NCBI RefSeq assembly: GCF_000327385.1
Contig: NW_008710950.1
Location: 3,206,064-3,270,063 of the forward strand
Direction: 5' to 3'
DNA from: Lottia gigantea
Taxonomy: Eukaryota; Mollusca; Gastropoda; Lottiidae
DNA length: 64,000 bases
A program made the position numbers and the translations under genes. Shown here piece after piece: positions 39,001-49,707 of the stretch. Each line of letters starts with the position of its first letter. Position 1 is the stretch's first letter. The notes under the pieces are model-generated. The model made no database searches, was not told the DNA's origin, and worked only from the letters and a program-made list of their open reading frames with translations.

Positions 39001-42000
39001 AAACTCTATTGGAAACTTAACAGAATTTTAAATTAATATAATATACCTGATTATTAGCATACAATTTTCGGTGATTAAAAACACAATCAACTGTTTTGTA
39101 AGGATATTTGGATGGATTTTGTTTGGACATTGGTGGACCATTAGGATCTATTGGTTCATGAATATACCTGCAAAATATTGCACAAATATATATCAAATGT
39201 ATAGCATAAATACATAGCTATAATAGCTTTTATAGTTGTTCTTAAAGAAGGAGAACCCATTGAAACACATGAATATTTGCGATGATTCTCTATTATACTA
39301 TTAATATAATTCAGTCGTAAGTAAAATTATCCAATAAAATGAATACCTATTGCCTTTGATACTCTCCCAGAATGTAACTAAACCATTTACACTTCTAGTC
39401 ATTACCCAGGCATGTGTAGCTCCTTTAGTACTAGTTCCAATACAAACATACGTATCTAAACCAAATCCTAATAATAAACTACATAGTAATGTAGCATGAT
39501 CTTCAATACCCTACAAATAAAATTTTAAACAAACAAACTAAATTGCTTTATATTGAATTCAAAATGTTTTGTGACAACATCATAGCCTTGTATAGCCAAC
39601 AAGTCAAAAAAACACTGAAGCGCCCCATTTCAAAAGCATCAACAGCACTTATGGTAAAAATATATGTGAAATAAAATGTCAAAAACAAATGACGCCCATC
39701 ATTAAACACAGTTAAATACATACCCCTCTATTCATACATAGAAATGAATGAATACATGTCCATTGTTCACGTTTATCTTGTCCTAGAGATTTAGGGTAAT
39801 CTTTATGTATTAATGACACAAAACGTGCTGCTTGTCTTGGTGTTTCTATTAATCTGCCAGTACGAAATGGTTTAACATAGGAATTTACTGGTTTATTGTT
39901 ACCATTCTCATCCTAAAATTTATCACATAGATATATTTTACTTTAACTACAGTACTTAACAGTTTAGTTAACATCAACTACTCACAAAATAAGTAGTATC
40001 CATATATTTATTTACAAGTCTATTTAATAAAACAAATAATATAAAATATGTCGCTTATGTTGCAGTTACAAGTTTCTTCACTCTTCTAGAATATTCAGAA
40101 ATCATTATCAAGGATATAAGAGATAAATTTATACTCCAAATCTGAATGAATAACAGGAACAATATGTTCATACTCACAGTAGCAAATATTTTAACAATTC
40201 TGTTTTTATGAGCATCTCGAATCTGAAGATATTCTTCCCACCATAATGAACTATATGTTAAAAAGCCACGCTTTCTGTCTGATTGTCTATGACGTTCCAG
40301 TTCTAATTGTGCTCTCAATACTTCTTCTCGTAGAGGTTCAGGTGGTTTGGGAAATAATTCCATTTGTAACACTAAAACACCGACTGGCACTTGATTTTCT
40401 ATACCTACATAAAAAAAACTTTATTTTCAACAAGTCTGCAAGGCATTCATATTTATTATCATAATCAATGTAAAACAAAAGATCAATAAATCTAATAAAA
40501 GGGACAGATGCATCACACTTTATTCAGAAACAGGAGATTTTTAGCTAAGCCAATCAGTAACAGTGTTCACAGCTCACAGTTGAAATTTGAGCCTTCCAAT
40601 CGATGTGTGTCCAGAATTATCCACGATTGAATGTTTAAACGAGGACTTGAAAGATAAGATACTCTGTGATATATATAGAAAAGACAAATATAGAAACAGT
40701 AAGTAAAATTCCTAGGTTTAAGTATTTTTTTAAAAAGTTAAGCGATTTTCGTACATTTCTAGTACTTCTGAAGACTATTTTAATATATTCAAGACTCAAT
40801 CAATGCCCCAAAATGGCGCACCTGTCGCTTTAAATATATATTATTTTAGATACTATTCTCCCAAAGTACAAAATCAGTAACGCAGGGGATCTCACCTCAT
40901 CTCTCATTAAGGACATTATATTAGTGATATTATTAGGTATACACAGATAGAAGATAAAATGCTATTTTTTATTTATTACCCCCGTAATATTCCAATCCCT
41001 TTGATCTCAGTAGGTATTGTATCATTGCAAGATACCAGGCCATTGATACACATATCTAAAGTAAAAAATAAAATATAAATTTACCTGTTCCTTTCAATTC
41101 AATAGAAACCTTCATTTTACTCTGAGCAGACGTTAAAACCGGTCTCCATTCAAAATAATGAGAAGCTACAAGTGAAGTTTTACCAGTAGAATCTGTTTTT
41201 ATTAATACAATATGTATAGGATCATACATTGATAACATAGCTGTATTATCAGCCATTCTTCCTGCCTCACCTACAATTTCAAACAATGTCATATTATAAC
41301 AACAAATTAATAGAAGTTTTTCAATTTAACAATATTGCTGACGTTAGGTCATGTTAAATATTTGATTATTCCTGCAGTTTCTTAAGAGTCCTCAAATCCA
41401 CATACACTCTTCAGTAATTCATGGCACCATTCCTGATATCGACATCTGTCCAGGATAAGTGCATTATCAAAATGTTAATGTATTGCATGATGTCTGTCAA
41501 CTTGGCAATACAGCAATCATGTTTTAAAGTCAGGTTTATGACCCAAGAATTGTGAAAGCTGATCTGATTTCAATTAGCATAGAGTTTCTGACTCTCCAGG
41601 ATAAATCTATAAACAGACAACTACATCTTGCAATAAAACCCCCCCAAACAAGAGCAAAAACAAATACCTGTTTGAATTGTAATATACCTGCAGATTCCTT
41701 GTGAAGTTCTAGTAAAAATCCTTCATCAAATGCTGGTTCACAGGCACAAGGTATAGGTTTAGTTTTAAATCTTTGTGTACGGAAATGAACATGTAACGTG
41801 AAATATGATGAGACTTGTTGACCAGGTAAAACTTCATTGGTATGTAAATGTTCAAGAAAGGCTTTTCCTTCTTGAATGGTTAGATATAGATGTCTTCTTG
41901 TTGGATCTATATTTACTACAAGAAAGACATCAACGATTTAGTTTTCATTTTAAATACATATCTTATAATCCTTGAATAACATTTAGAAGTAGATAGAACA

Positions 42001-45000
42001 TTATATAAATAAAACACTATTATGGATATACTACTCCTCTTTAATTTAAGCAACGTTTCATTTCACATACAGGAATCTTTTTCAAACAATAGAACAGGAG
42101 TAGCTAATAGTAAAATTTTAAAAACAAGGATATAAGTCGCTTCAGTTGAGCTGTTCTAACTAGAAAACCAGCCTGTCTCAACTGCTTATATTAAAGGTAC
42201 AGATGGGTCTTGATATGCAAATAGTCTTAAGAAGTACTAGAAGTGTACAAAGATCGCATAATTCCTTCAAAAATATTTCAAATTAAGAATTTCTAAAGAT
42301 GTCTTCTTTATATATTGCTTTCTCTCAAGAAAAGAGGACTTTTCTTTTTGACTTTGAAATTCAACGGTGAGCTGTGAACACTATTATTACTGATTAGCTT
42401 AGCTAAAAAATTCCTGTTTATGAGACTAAGGTACGAGTGGTAAAATAAATGGTGCACCTATCCCTTAATATTAGACGGCTGTATCCTCTAATAAACAAAT
42501 TCATGATATACCAGGCATCTATTGATCAGCTTATGCAAAAACTATAAGTTACAGTGTAATATACCTTTCTTCACTTGATTTGATGATTTTTCCCTGCTTA
42601 GAAAATGACCACTTGGTTTAGGTAAATTTGTTTCACCATCTACTTGAATATCTTTCATCATATTAGCAACAACACCTCTTTCTTTTAGTTTTCTAATCAA
42701 CTCATTCTCACTAATATGTCCTTCTCTACCCTCAAATTCTGTTTTCACAACTTCATCAAGAACATTACGGAAGTGTCTTTGGATATCACTCTTGGAAAAG
42801 AAAATTTCACATTTTACTTAAGTGTTTATATGAATAATGCAATAACCTTAAGTATTCCAATAAAATATTATTATAGTCCAGTTGTCTAACCTATTTTCGT
42901 GGATATAAGGATTCAACACCGAATTTCGTCAAAATTAAAAAAAAGAATTTTTTTTTTATGTCTTAGATGTTTCCTCAGATATTCTACAAAATAATTAATA
43001 TTAGTTTATTTCGATTTTCTTTATGAATCCTTCCCTTTGACCCATATTTCATGAGCAACCAACTCAGTAACGGCGGCAGAATGCGTCACCTATTTTCGTG
43101 TACAATGTTTGATCTATAAATAAGTAGAGAAAAACACGTTGTATGGATACCGGGTGGTAAAATTAACTTCTCTTAGTATATTTTATCTTTAATATCAATT
43201 CATTATAACTAGTGACAATGCCTTCAAAGAACCATGATTTTAAAAAAAAAAATAGTGACTGACAAAATAAGATACGTAGCGTGATTTATTGCAAAAAGTC
43301 ACTGAAATAACAAAAGAATATGGTCCACTTTGTGTTCCATAGAAATTTTCTGCTGACACGGAATCCGCTAGTTGATCACGTGACTTCATTCGTTGGACTA
43401 CATTCTAGCAGACGAAACTTGGAATTCCGATTACCGCTTGGGATTAGAAGTAAATTCAGCCGATAAAAAATTGTGATGTTTGGTAATAACTGAAATCCGC
43501 CATTTTGTATTTGTCAAAGTATACATTATTACACTTTACCTTACTTGAAACTACTGAGTTCATTCTACTTGCTGATATTGTAGAGAAAGCCCATGTTTAT
43601 CAAAACAAACTAATGCGGAGGTCACGCGAGGTCGCACATGTCAATTATTAATCATTTCCGGAAATGCACGAAAAATAGGTTACCAAAAAATTGGGTTACT
43701 TGACTGTAATAATTATAGTATCTAAGAAAATCTAACCCGGTGACAATACAAGCTTTATATAAATTCTAAACTCTAGACGTTCATGTGATTTTCACTCACT
43801 GTCTTTCACTTATTTGTCTTCAATAAAAACAGATTTCAAACAGATTCTGTGTACTCAAACTTAAAGGATTTATGCCAAGTTGCTCTTTTATGTTGGAAAT
43901 ATTTCAGATACACTGTCATTATCACATCGATTTTATCACTTTTTTTCATTTAAAAAGGCTAATTTAGCGCTTCTCAAATTATGCATATTTTCCGCCACTA
44001 ATCGGGAATCTACTAATCTTCGGTTGATGACATCATACTAGACATATGTTCTGATGCCACCATTGAATCATAAGCAAAACGTTCACACAACTTCATTTTC
44101 ATATCGGACTAAATGGTGTACTGTGTGGCATTGACCAGTACTTACTCGTGAATTGACTCATTGTCATCTGTGGGTCCGTCAACTTCAACAAACTCCATTA
44201 GCAATACATCTAGAACATCTCTATTGAGACAATTCGCCCTGAACCCCGAATGTTGACAAATGCACGACTGCATCTCCTCCAGAGCTTTATGTTCTGTGTC
44301 ATTAACCTCTTTATAGCAAAGGCTCTCAAGTGTTGTTGGCATTTCTCTACACAATCCACAAAGGCAGCTATTTAATAAGTAATATCTGCATTTCAACACG
44401 ATGGCCCCATTCAATCAATGTTTACGGAAATACAGACTGAGTCTAGTCTCTGACGTCCAGACTAACCCCATCTACATCAAAGGTGTACATAGACAAATAG
44501 AGACTGGATGGTAGAGGCTATGTATTCACCTAGGTGACCTTTTGACCCGCACCACCATATTAAGACTGACATTATGTGATGATAATAATAGGCCTACTAC
44601 GGTCAGTAGATATACAGTCGAGTAACCTAATTTCGTGGAAACCTATTATTCATGGATTTCCGGAAAGGATTAATATTTGACATGAGCGACCTTGCGCGAC
44701 CTCTGCATTAGTTTGTTTTGATAAACATGGGTTTTCTCTACAATATCAGATAGTAGAATGAATCCAGTAGTTTCAAGCAAGGTAAAATGTAATAATGTAT
44801 ACTTTGACAAATACAAAATGGCGGATTTCAGTTATTACCAAACGTCACAATTTTTTATCGGTTGAATTTACTTATAATCCCAAGCGGTAATCGGATTTCC
44901 AAGCATCCTCTGCTAGAATGTAGTCCAACGAATGAAGTCATGTGATCAACTAGCGGATTCCGTGTCAGCAGAAAATTTCTATGGAACACAAAGTGGACCG

Positions 45001-46168
45001 TATTCTTTTGTTATTTCAGTGACTTTTTGCAATAAATCACGCTACGTATCTTATTTTGTCAGTCACTATTTTTTTTTTTAAAATCGTGGTTCTTTGAAGG
45101 CATTGTCACTAGTTATAATGAATTGATATTAAAGATAAAATATACTAAGAGAAGTTAATTTTACCACCCGGTATCCATACAACGTGTTTTTCTCTACTTA
45201 TTTATAGATCAAACATTGTACACGAAAATAGGTGACACATTCTGCTGCCGTTGCCGAGTTGGTTGCTCATGAAATATGGGTCAAAGTGAAGGATTTATAA
45301 AGAAAATTGAAATAAACCAATTTTAATTATTTTGTAGAATATCTGAGGAAACATCTAAGACATAAAAAAAATATTGTTTTTTTAACTTTGACGAAATTCG
45401 GTGTTATATCCACAAAATAGGTTACACCACTGTATCCAATATGCTTATTTCTTTTTCATTTTCTTTTGAAATGGATATCAATGAGCTTCTGCAATGTTAA
45501 TTATCATTGTTTTCAACCTGATAGTTTATGGTGACGACTGTTTAAACTCTATCCACTTGCCATCTGTACTACCGATTCGGGCATTTGTAGAAAAAGAATC
45601 GGTTTCGTCGTCTGAGAAATCGGAATTGTCAGAGCTTTCAGAGCTATCAGAATATTTTAGTACTGATTGCTGCCAGTCTATTGAGTGTCGTCTATGACGT
45701 CATAGATCAGCAGACTGCTAGCCTAATTAACTTTCTGCTGGAAAGCGACCAGAGTCAGAAATCTAAGGTTTTTGTCAAAAATATTGTTCTGGGAGACATT
45801 TTTAAGCCCTTGTCAATGATTACAGGTAAAAATCATTGTAATTAAGGGGAAATTTTACGTCTTGGCATAAATCCTTTAAATCCCCAAAATTGTGTAATAG
45901 TGTAATCTTACTGTTACAACGCATTGCAAAAATACATTCATTTCAATTGTAAAGGAAGTCACTGTTTTTGGTTTCAGTTTCATCAGTTCATCTTGAACAT
46001 GAATCATAATGAGCTAGATCTGAACTTTTAAAGATAATCCTCATTCATATTTATTTATTGCCGTTTTGATTTAATAAATAAAAATATCCTCCCATGTTTG
46101 CTTACCTGTGACAGGTGATTATTAATAAGTTGCTTAATTTCTTGCACCTTTTGGTTAGGAAGCGCCAT
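36078..46168 (-). CDS. cep76: Centrosomal protein of 76 kDa (CEP76), complete, 12 exons
   Basis: Exons in transcript order: 46168-46106, 42790-42565, 41915-41688, 41270-41085, 40404-40178, 39912-39724, 39510-39347, 39167-39047, 38668-38465, 37003-36916, 36572-36443, 36216-36078. The total is 1965 bp, 654 residues, against about 659 in human. The order of parts is a helical N-terminus with QEIKQLINNHLS, a CEP76-type C2 region (PTRRHLYL... to RMADNTAMLS), WWEEYLQIR near residue 289, a transglutaminase-like fold (IEDHATLLCSLLLGFG and THAWVM, residues ~374-410), and a C-terminal domain ending RGDQVRLGVRVRIYSYPESA. CEP76 is a centriolar protein that limits centriole reduplication and binds CP110. 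Where I recall Cys in the vertebrate GDCEDHA motif this protein has Ile. Introns 1, 3, 4 and 9 contain transposons. The start ATG lies in GCGCC-ATG context on the plus-strand reverse complement and matches the short vertebrate first exon. Confidence 0.96.
37050..38319. mobile_element. M1 non-autonomous DNA element in cep76 intron 9, interrupted
   Basis: A diverged copy of the element at 42874-43708 and 44613-45434. Shared blocks: 'ataaggattcaacaccgaat', 'tcagatattcta.aaaataatta', 'gacccatatttcatgag', 'gtgttccatagaa', 'ggaatccgctagtt' and 'gaaatccgccattttgta'. The right end 'gaggtaactgta' fits the family end GGTTAC..GACTGTA. A second element (37391-37887) sits inside it. Confidence 0.75.
37391..37887. 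mobile_element. 'gtgggcgtata'-family element nested inside the M1 copy
   Basis: Begins AGCTTGTCAGGCAAGGTAAC followed by ATATGCCCAC and ends CATGTGGGCATATAAAA. It interrupts the M1 element between 'ccatgattt' plus an A-run and 'aatagtgactg'. At 43240-43260 and 45060-45080 the same M1 sequence is uninterrupted. This shows the order of insertion. Confidence 0.8.
40496..40833. mobile_element. M3 short inverted-repeat element, copy 1 (cep76 intron 4)
   Basis: Terminal inverted repeats are approximately TTAAAGGGACAGATGC and, at the right end, GGCGCACCTGTCGCTTTAA. The interior contains 'tagctaagccaatcagtaac', 'gtgttcacagctcac' and 'ctagtacttctgaagactat'. The second copy at 42191-42469 is in reverse orientation. 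No coding capacity. Confidence 0.75.
42191..42469. mobile_element. M3 short inverted-repeat element, copy 2 (cep76 intron 2)
   Basis: Starts TTAAAGGTACAGATGG and ends GGTGCACCTATCCCTTAA. The interior reads as the reverse complement of copy 1 ('gtgagctgtgaacac', 'gattagcttagctaaaaaat', 'cttaagaagtactag'). The two copies flank cep76 exons 3 and 4. Confidence 0.75.
42874..43708. mobile_element. M1 non-autonomous DNA element, copy 1 (cep76 intron 1)
   Basis: Left end TATAGTCCAGTTGTCTAACC followed by TATTTTCGTGG; right end GGGTTACTTGACTGTA. The ends are inverted relatives of TACAGTCGAGTAACCTAATT. TA lies at the edges, which fits a Tc1/mariner-like TA target, but no transposase is present. It is in inverse orientation to the copy at 44613-45434, with about 0.9 kb between them. 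Confidence 0.8.
44145..44414 (-). CDS. P2X7 intracellular-domain-like exon (partial gene)
   Basis: An open frame with NSCLCGLCREMPTTLESLCY, then CICQHSGFRANCLNRDVLDVL. This pattern (C.CG.C..MPT..E..C, then CI..H..F...CLN..VL) is the zinc-binding cysteine cluster of the P2X7 'ballast' domain, which in invertebrates is common in standalone, often multicopy genes. The downstream GTAAGT (donor after 44146) suggests that it is a spliced exon. The later part of the domain (basic, aromatic-rich AYR..W) was not found, so the gene is partial or broken. Its true start is uncertain; an acceptor 'attaaatag' near 44370 would begin the exon just before the first cysteine. Confidence 0.6.
44613..45434. mobile_element. 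M1 non-autonomous DNA element, copy 2
   Basis: Ends TACAGTCGAGTAACCTAATT and GGTTACACCACTGTA. It is the reverse complement of copy 1 over nearly its full length ('ggtgacacattctgctgccg', 'ggttgctcatgaaatatggg', 'cggattccgtgtcagcag'). It sits inside the TTAA-flanked element. Confidence 0.8.
45535..45710 (-). pseudogene. Ser/Asp-rich open stretch, possible N-terminus of the P2X7-like gene
   Basis: The minus strand reads SIDWQQSVLKYSDSSESSDN followed by more Ser/Asp residues. Acidic, serine-rich N-termini are usual in invertebrate P2X7-like proteins. No start codon or splice site could be fixed. It lies in the same TTAA-flanked element and on the same strand as the cysteine-rich exon, with the M1 insertion in between. 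Low-complexity chance coding on the other strand is possible. Confidence 0.3.
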
Positions 46169-46525
46169 TGACATACAATTTTGAAGGAGGGCTTCTTTTT
46201 ATTCTACAAATCAACACTATATCCAAATTTAGAGCATGATCTGTCAAGTTCGATGTCCGCGGTAACGAAAGTGCGCATGGGTGAAAAATAAAAGCTGCCA
46301 GATTTCCTTTTTTTTTTATTGATCTAAGCGATAGGATAAGGAAACCCCTCAAATCCAAACAGTATGTGATTGAAATCATTCATGATAATTTTTCAAAATA
46401 ATAAACAAAATTGTAATAAATCCAACTTTAGTAGTATCATGTATGGAATGAATAACAGAAACATTAAAGATAAAGTATTCGTACTCTGGCAGCTCAGCTT
46501 GTCGTTTACATCATTAACAACCAAA
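46169..46525. promoter_or_regulatory. Divergent promoter interval, cep76 / FIT gene
   Basis: The two start codons face away from each other with 357 bp between them. The interval contains 'gtccgcggtaacgaaagtgcgcatgggtg' (46256-46284), GC-richer than its surroundings, with a GTGCGCATG resembling half of an NRF-1 site. No TATA box was called. Shared regulation is inferred from spacing only. Confidence 0.45.
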
Positions 46526-47488
46526 ATGGCAGGTAATCAGTCTGAAAATGTGAAACGCAGAACGTATTCTTCAAATTATAAAGATCCAACAGCGAGTGGG
46601 AACATGAAAAATCGTGGGAAGAAGCCAATAGCAGAACCTATTCATATCGGTCACTTTATAATGATTGTTATCATGAAACTATGTCGAACAGTACTTTTGA
46701 TCGATACATCAGTCAAAATAGGACTTTACCTTATGGTTGTCCTAATTGGATCTGTTATCTGTGACCTACATGCTATGCCAAGAGGATTCTTTTCTGATAA
46801 GAAAAACTTCTTAAATGTTTATTTCATAAAACTTGGATGGGGATGGACATTGTCACTAATTGGGCCCTTCATATTTATGACTAGTTTTGTCTATTGTTGT
46901 GGAAACTTGAATCAAGTCCGAAGACATGTGATGAGACTGGCTGTTGGAACCGTTTGGTGGTATGTTTGTACCAGTTTCTTCGTGTATGTGAATAAAAATG
47001 TTGGAGTCTGTACATTATCAAATCTAAAAGATAGTAAATCATGTTTAGAAGCAGGTAAATCATGGCTAGGCTTTGACATTTCCGGTCATGTGTTTTTAAT
47101 GATACATTCTTTGTTGATCATATCAGAAGAAATGAAATGTTTTAAAGATTGGACGAAGCTGAAATTGTCACTGGATGATGAAAATTTAACACAAAGAAAA
47201 AACTTGTCAGCAAGTGAAATTTCTCAAGCTAAAACTTCACATAAACAGTTAACACCATTAATTCAGATTAATGTAGTTTTCATTACATTGTTAAGTTTAT
47301 TATTCGAATTTATGCTTTTAATAACTATTATTTATAGATTTCATACACTTTCACAGAAAGTTTTTGCAGCGTTTATTGCAGTTGGTTTTTGGTTTGTTGA
47401 TTATAGAATGTTATTTAGAACTAAAATAGATATAATGCCTTGCTTACCAGGAGAATGTACTTTAAACTATTATAAATATGATATTTAA
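46526..47488 (+). CDS. fitm2: FIT family protein (fat storage-inducing transmembrane protein), intronless
   Basis: 320 residues in a single open frame. The ATG at 46526 has a good context (AAAATGG). The frame is open for 52 further codons upstream, but that part looks like untranslated sequence. There are several hydrophobic segments, about residues 64-80, 105-123, 138-155, 183-200, 248-270 and 276-290. Family marks: GFDISGH with His188 and IIYRFHT with His273, corresponding to the two essential histidines of FIT2 (H155 and H214 in human). FIT proteins are ER membrane enzymes of the lipid-phosphatase type that cleave acyl-CoA and support lipid droplet budding and ER homeostasis. The vertebrate gene has one intron; none is seen here. 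A charged loop at about residues 203-245 is longer than I recall for human FIT2. It could equally be called FITM1/2 ancestor. Confidence 0.9.
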   Translation: MAGNQSENVKRRTYSSNYKDPTASGNMKNRGKKPIAEPIHIGHFIMIVIMKLCRTVLLIDTSVKIGLYLMVVLIGSVICDLHAMPRGFFSDKKNFLNVYFIKLGWGWTLSLIGPFIFMTSFVYCCGNLNQVRRHVMRLAVGTVWWYVCTSFFVYVNKNVGVCTLSNLKDSKSCLEAGKSWLGFDISGHVFLMIHSLLIISEEMKCFKDWTKLKLSLDDENLTQRKNLSASEISQAKTSHKQLTPLIQINVVFITLLSLLFEFMLLITIIYRFHTLSQKVFAAFIAVGFWFVDYRMLFRTKIDIMPCLPGECTLNYYKYDI

Positions 47489-49707
47489 TTTATTTTCAAT
47501 TGATATTTTACATTGTATTTTAAATATACTGTTAAAAATGGTATTGCCTGTGTGAAAGGACTGTGGAAGAGTTCAGATGCCTAGTAGAATAATAATTCAC
47601 ACTATCACTATCTATCAATCAATATTTACTGCCATAAATAATTATTCAATATATTTAATTACTCTCCAATGGAATGTGCCATATTTCAAGTTTTTTTGTA
47701 AATTTTTAATATTTCCTTGTTTTTACTTACTACGCTTCATCATCATGGGTACAGTTTCAAGAATTCAATGTGTTGAGCATTTCCATTTCAGTGGTGCTTA
47801 CATTAACATTATCTAAATGCACCCTGAAATGTCTTCCATGGTGAAATTAGATCTTGAAGTGCTACCTCACAATATTATATTTATAATCTTTTTTCATATT
47901 CATTTAAGAATTATATCATACTTAATTTAATTACAAAAGATTTATGATGTAATTTTACTCAAATTTTGGCATTTTGGGGCTCACCATGGAACCTAGAACT
48001 ATTTTATCATTAATTATGTGTGTAGTTAGTGTTATATAATCATTATTCTACTATTAGTCAATTATATTTGATATTATATCATCTGGTTACCATCTGTTTG
48101 GTACTGCTAGTTTTAACTTGCTGTAGGAGGAGATCTAAAGATAGCAGATTACATGCATCAGATATTAAACTAACATAATTATAAATTGCTTTTCAAAATC
48201 ATAGATTAAGTCGAACCAAGATATTTCTGAATCTGCCCATCCAGGTCAAAACATAAACGCAATCCGCTCAGACGCAGATGAGCAAAAACATCTTATATAT
48301 ACACTATATATGCTAGTCAGTGATACATTTAGTCTCCTGTATGCACAGGTATGTCTTTGATTATGGAAATGATAAGATTTTTTGAATGTTATTTTATTCA
48401 AAATACAATGAAACTGATCATAATTTTGGCAGTATTATATAATACTTTTTCAGCAGTACCAGTATTGCTATATGAATTTGATTGCATTCCTTCTGCAATT
48501 TTAGCTTACATTTTAAATGTTATCACAATATTTTTATGGAGTGAAGATGAAATAAACCTAAGATACCATTTATTACTAGTTTCTCATTAATAATATACCT
48601 AATCCTATTTTCACATTGTGTGAATATGAAAGCCTCTAAGAAATAACCCACTATATTGTTGCTTCAGGATGTTCACATTCAAGATTCCTGCACTGTTGAA
48701 AATTGAAATTTGTCTCTGTTATAGCAAAACATATCCAGCAGTACACAATGCATACTGTTACCCATCTCCAACAAGGTGCAGAAAAGGACACAACTGCATT
48801 TAATTTGATCTCAGTTTATAAATTTAGTTCTTTTTGAGTCCTGCTCATACTTATATCAATTTGAAATCATGTTTTAACAACTTGGCATACTATTCAGAGA
48901 GCCAACATAGCTAATAATGTAAATTTGGTTTATTAAGGAATATTATTTCTGATTTTTAAGATTATATCACAGCAAAGCATGTGATTTAACTGACAGGTAA
49001 AAGGGAACTGCACAGAACTGCATTTATAATCAGTTGATTGATTTCTTCATGAAAATATATTGTCATAGCTCTATAATCATAGGAATTAATTTTGGTTAGT
49101 TGATATTAGTTTAAACTTTCCCTTCTATATCATAAACATAAAACTTGTTATATATGACTATTTTTATAGTGTAAAATACAATAGATAATAAATATAAGCT
49201 CTGAATACATTTATAAATGCATATCATTACAAGTACATAATTTAGTATTTATTAATTAATTATTTCTTAAATCTTAGTTGAAAAATACCTTGGGTGAAAG
49301 GGACAAAATCTGTGTTGTAAAATTACAACTCTTTATGCAATGGGAATAAATTGGGTGGAATGGGAATTTGATCATAAACTAACTATATTCAGAAATGTGA
49401 TAGTTAGCGACCTACATGGTAAAGTTTTTAGATTCAAAAGGAATATATACTAATGCTATTTCATAGAGGATAAGATATTACATGCATCTATTCCTATTCA
49501 TATATATATATGTCATATAAATGAAACCCCAAAGGTAAAAAAATTGTCTAGTAGTATGAATATCTTGTAACAGGTAGACAAGGTCAAAATGCTGAGAATA
49601 AAATTCAAAGAACTGGAAGCTTTGAGTACTATTTGATATTTAAATCATGTGACATGAAAACATATTAAGTTTCCCCTTCAGATCTTTAATAGACTAATCA
49701 GAGAATG
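47489..49707. other. Intergenic, 3' UTRs of the converging FIT and gdap1 genes
   Basis: AT-rich. Open frames at 47577-47816 and 48351-48590 have no family resemblance. The two genes converge here, so their 3' UTRs lie in this interval. No repeat family was recognised. Confidence 0.5.

Larger units (their letters stand above)
43865..45875 (-). mobile_element. Probable TTAA-flanked DNA element carrying a P2X7-type gene
   Basis: A 15-bp inverted repeat, AGGATTTATGCCAAG (43865-43879) and CTTGGCATAAATCCT (45861-45875), is exact and directly flanked on both sides by TTAA (43861-43864 and 45876-45879). TTAA duplication is the mark of piggyBac-type insertion. No piggyBac transposase was recognised. 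The interior carries a P2X7-type cysteine-rich exon and a Ser/Asp-rich open stretch on the minus strand, and the M1 copy at 44613-45434 nested within. It lies in cep76 intron 1. Confidence 0.6.

Noticed and set aside
46370-46525. Upstream in-frame start of the FIT gene (52 extra codons)
   Set aside because: The stretch has no family similarity and the ATG at 46526 has a better context. It is more likely 5' UTR.
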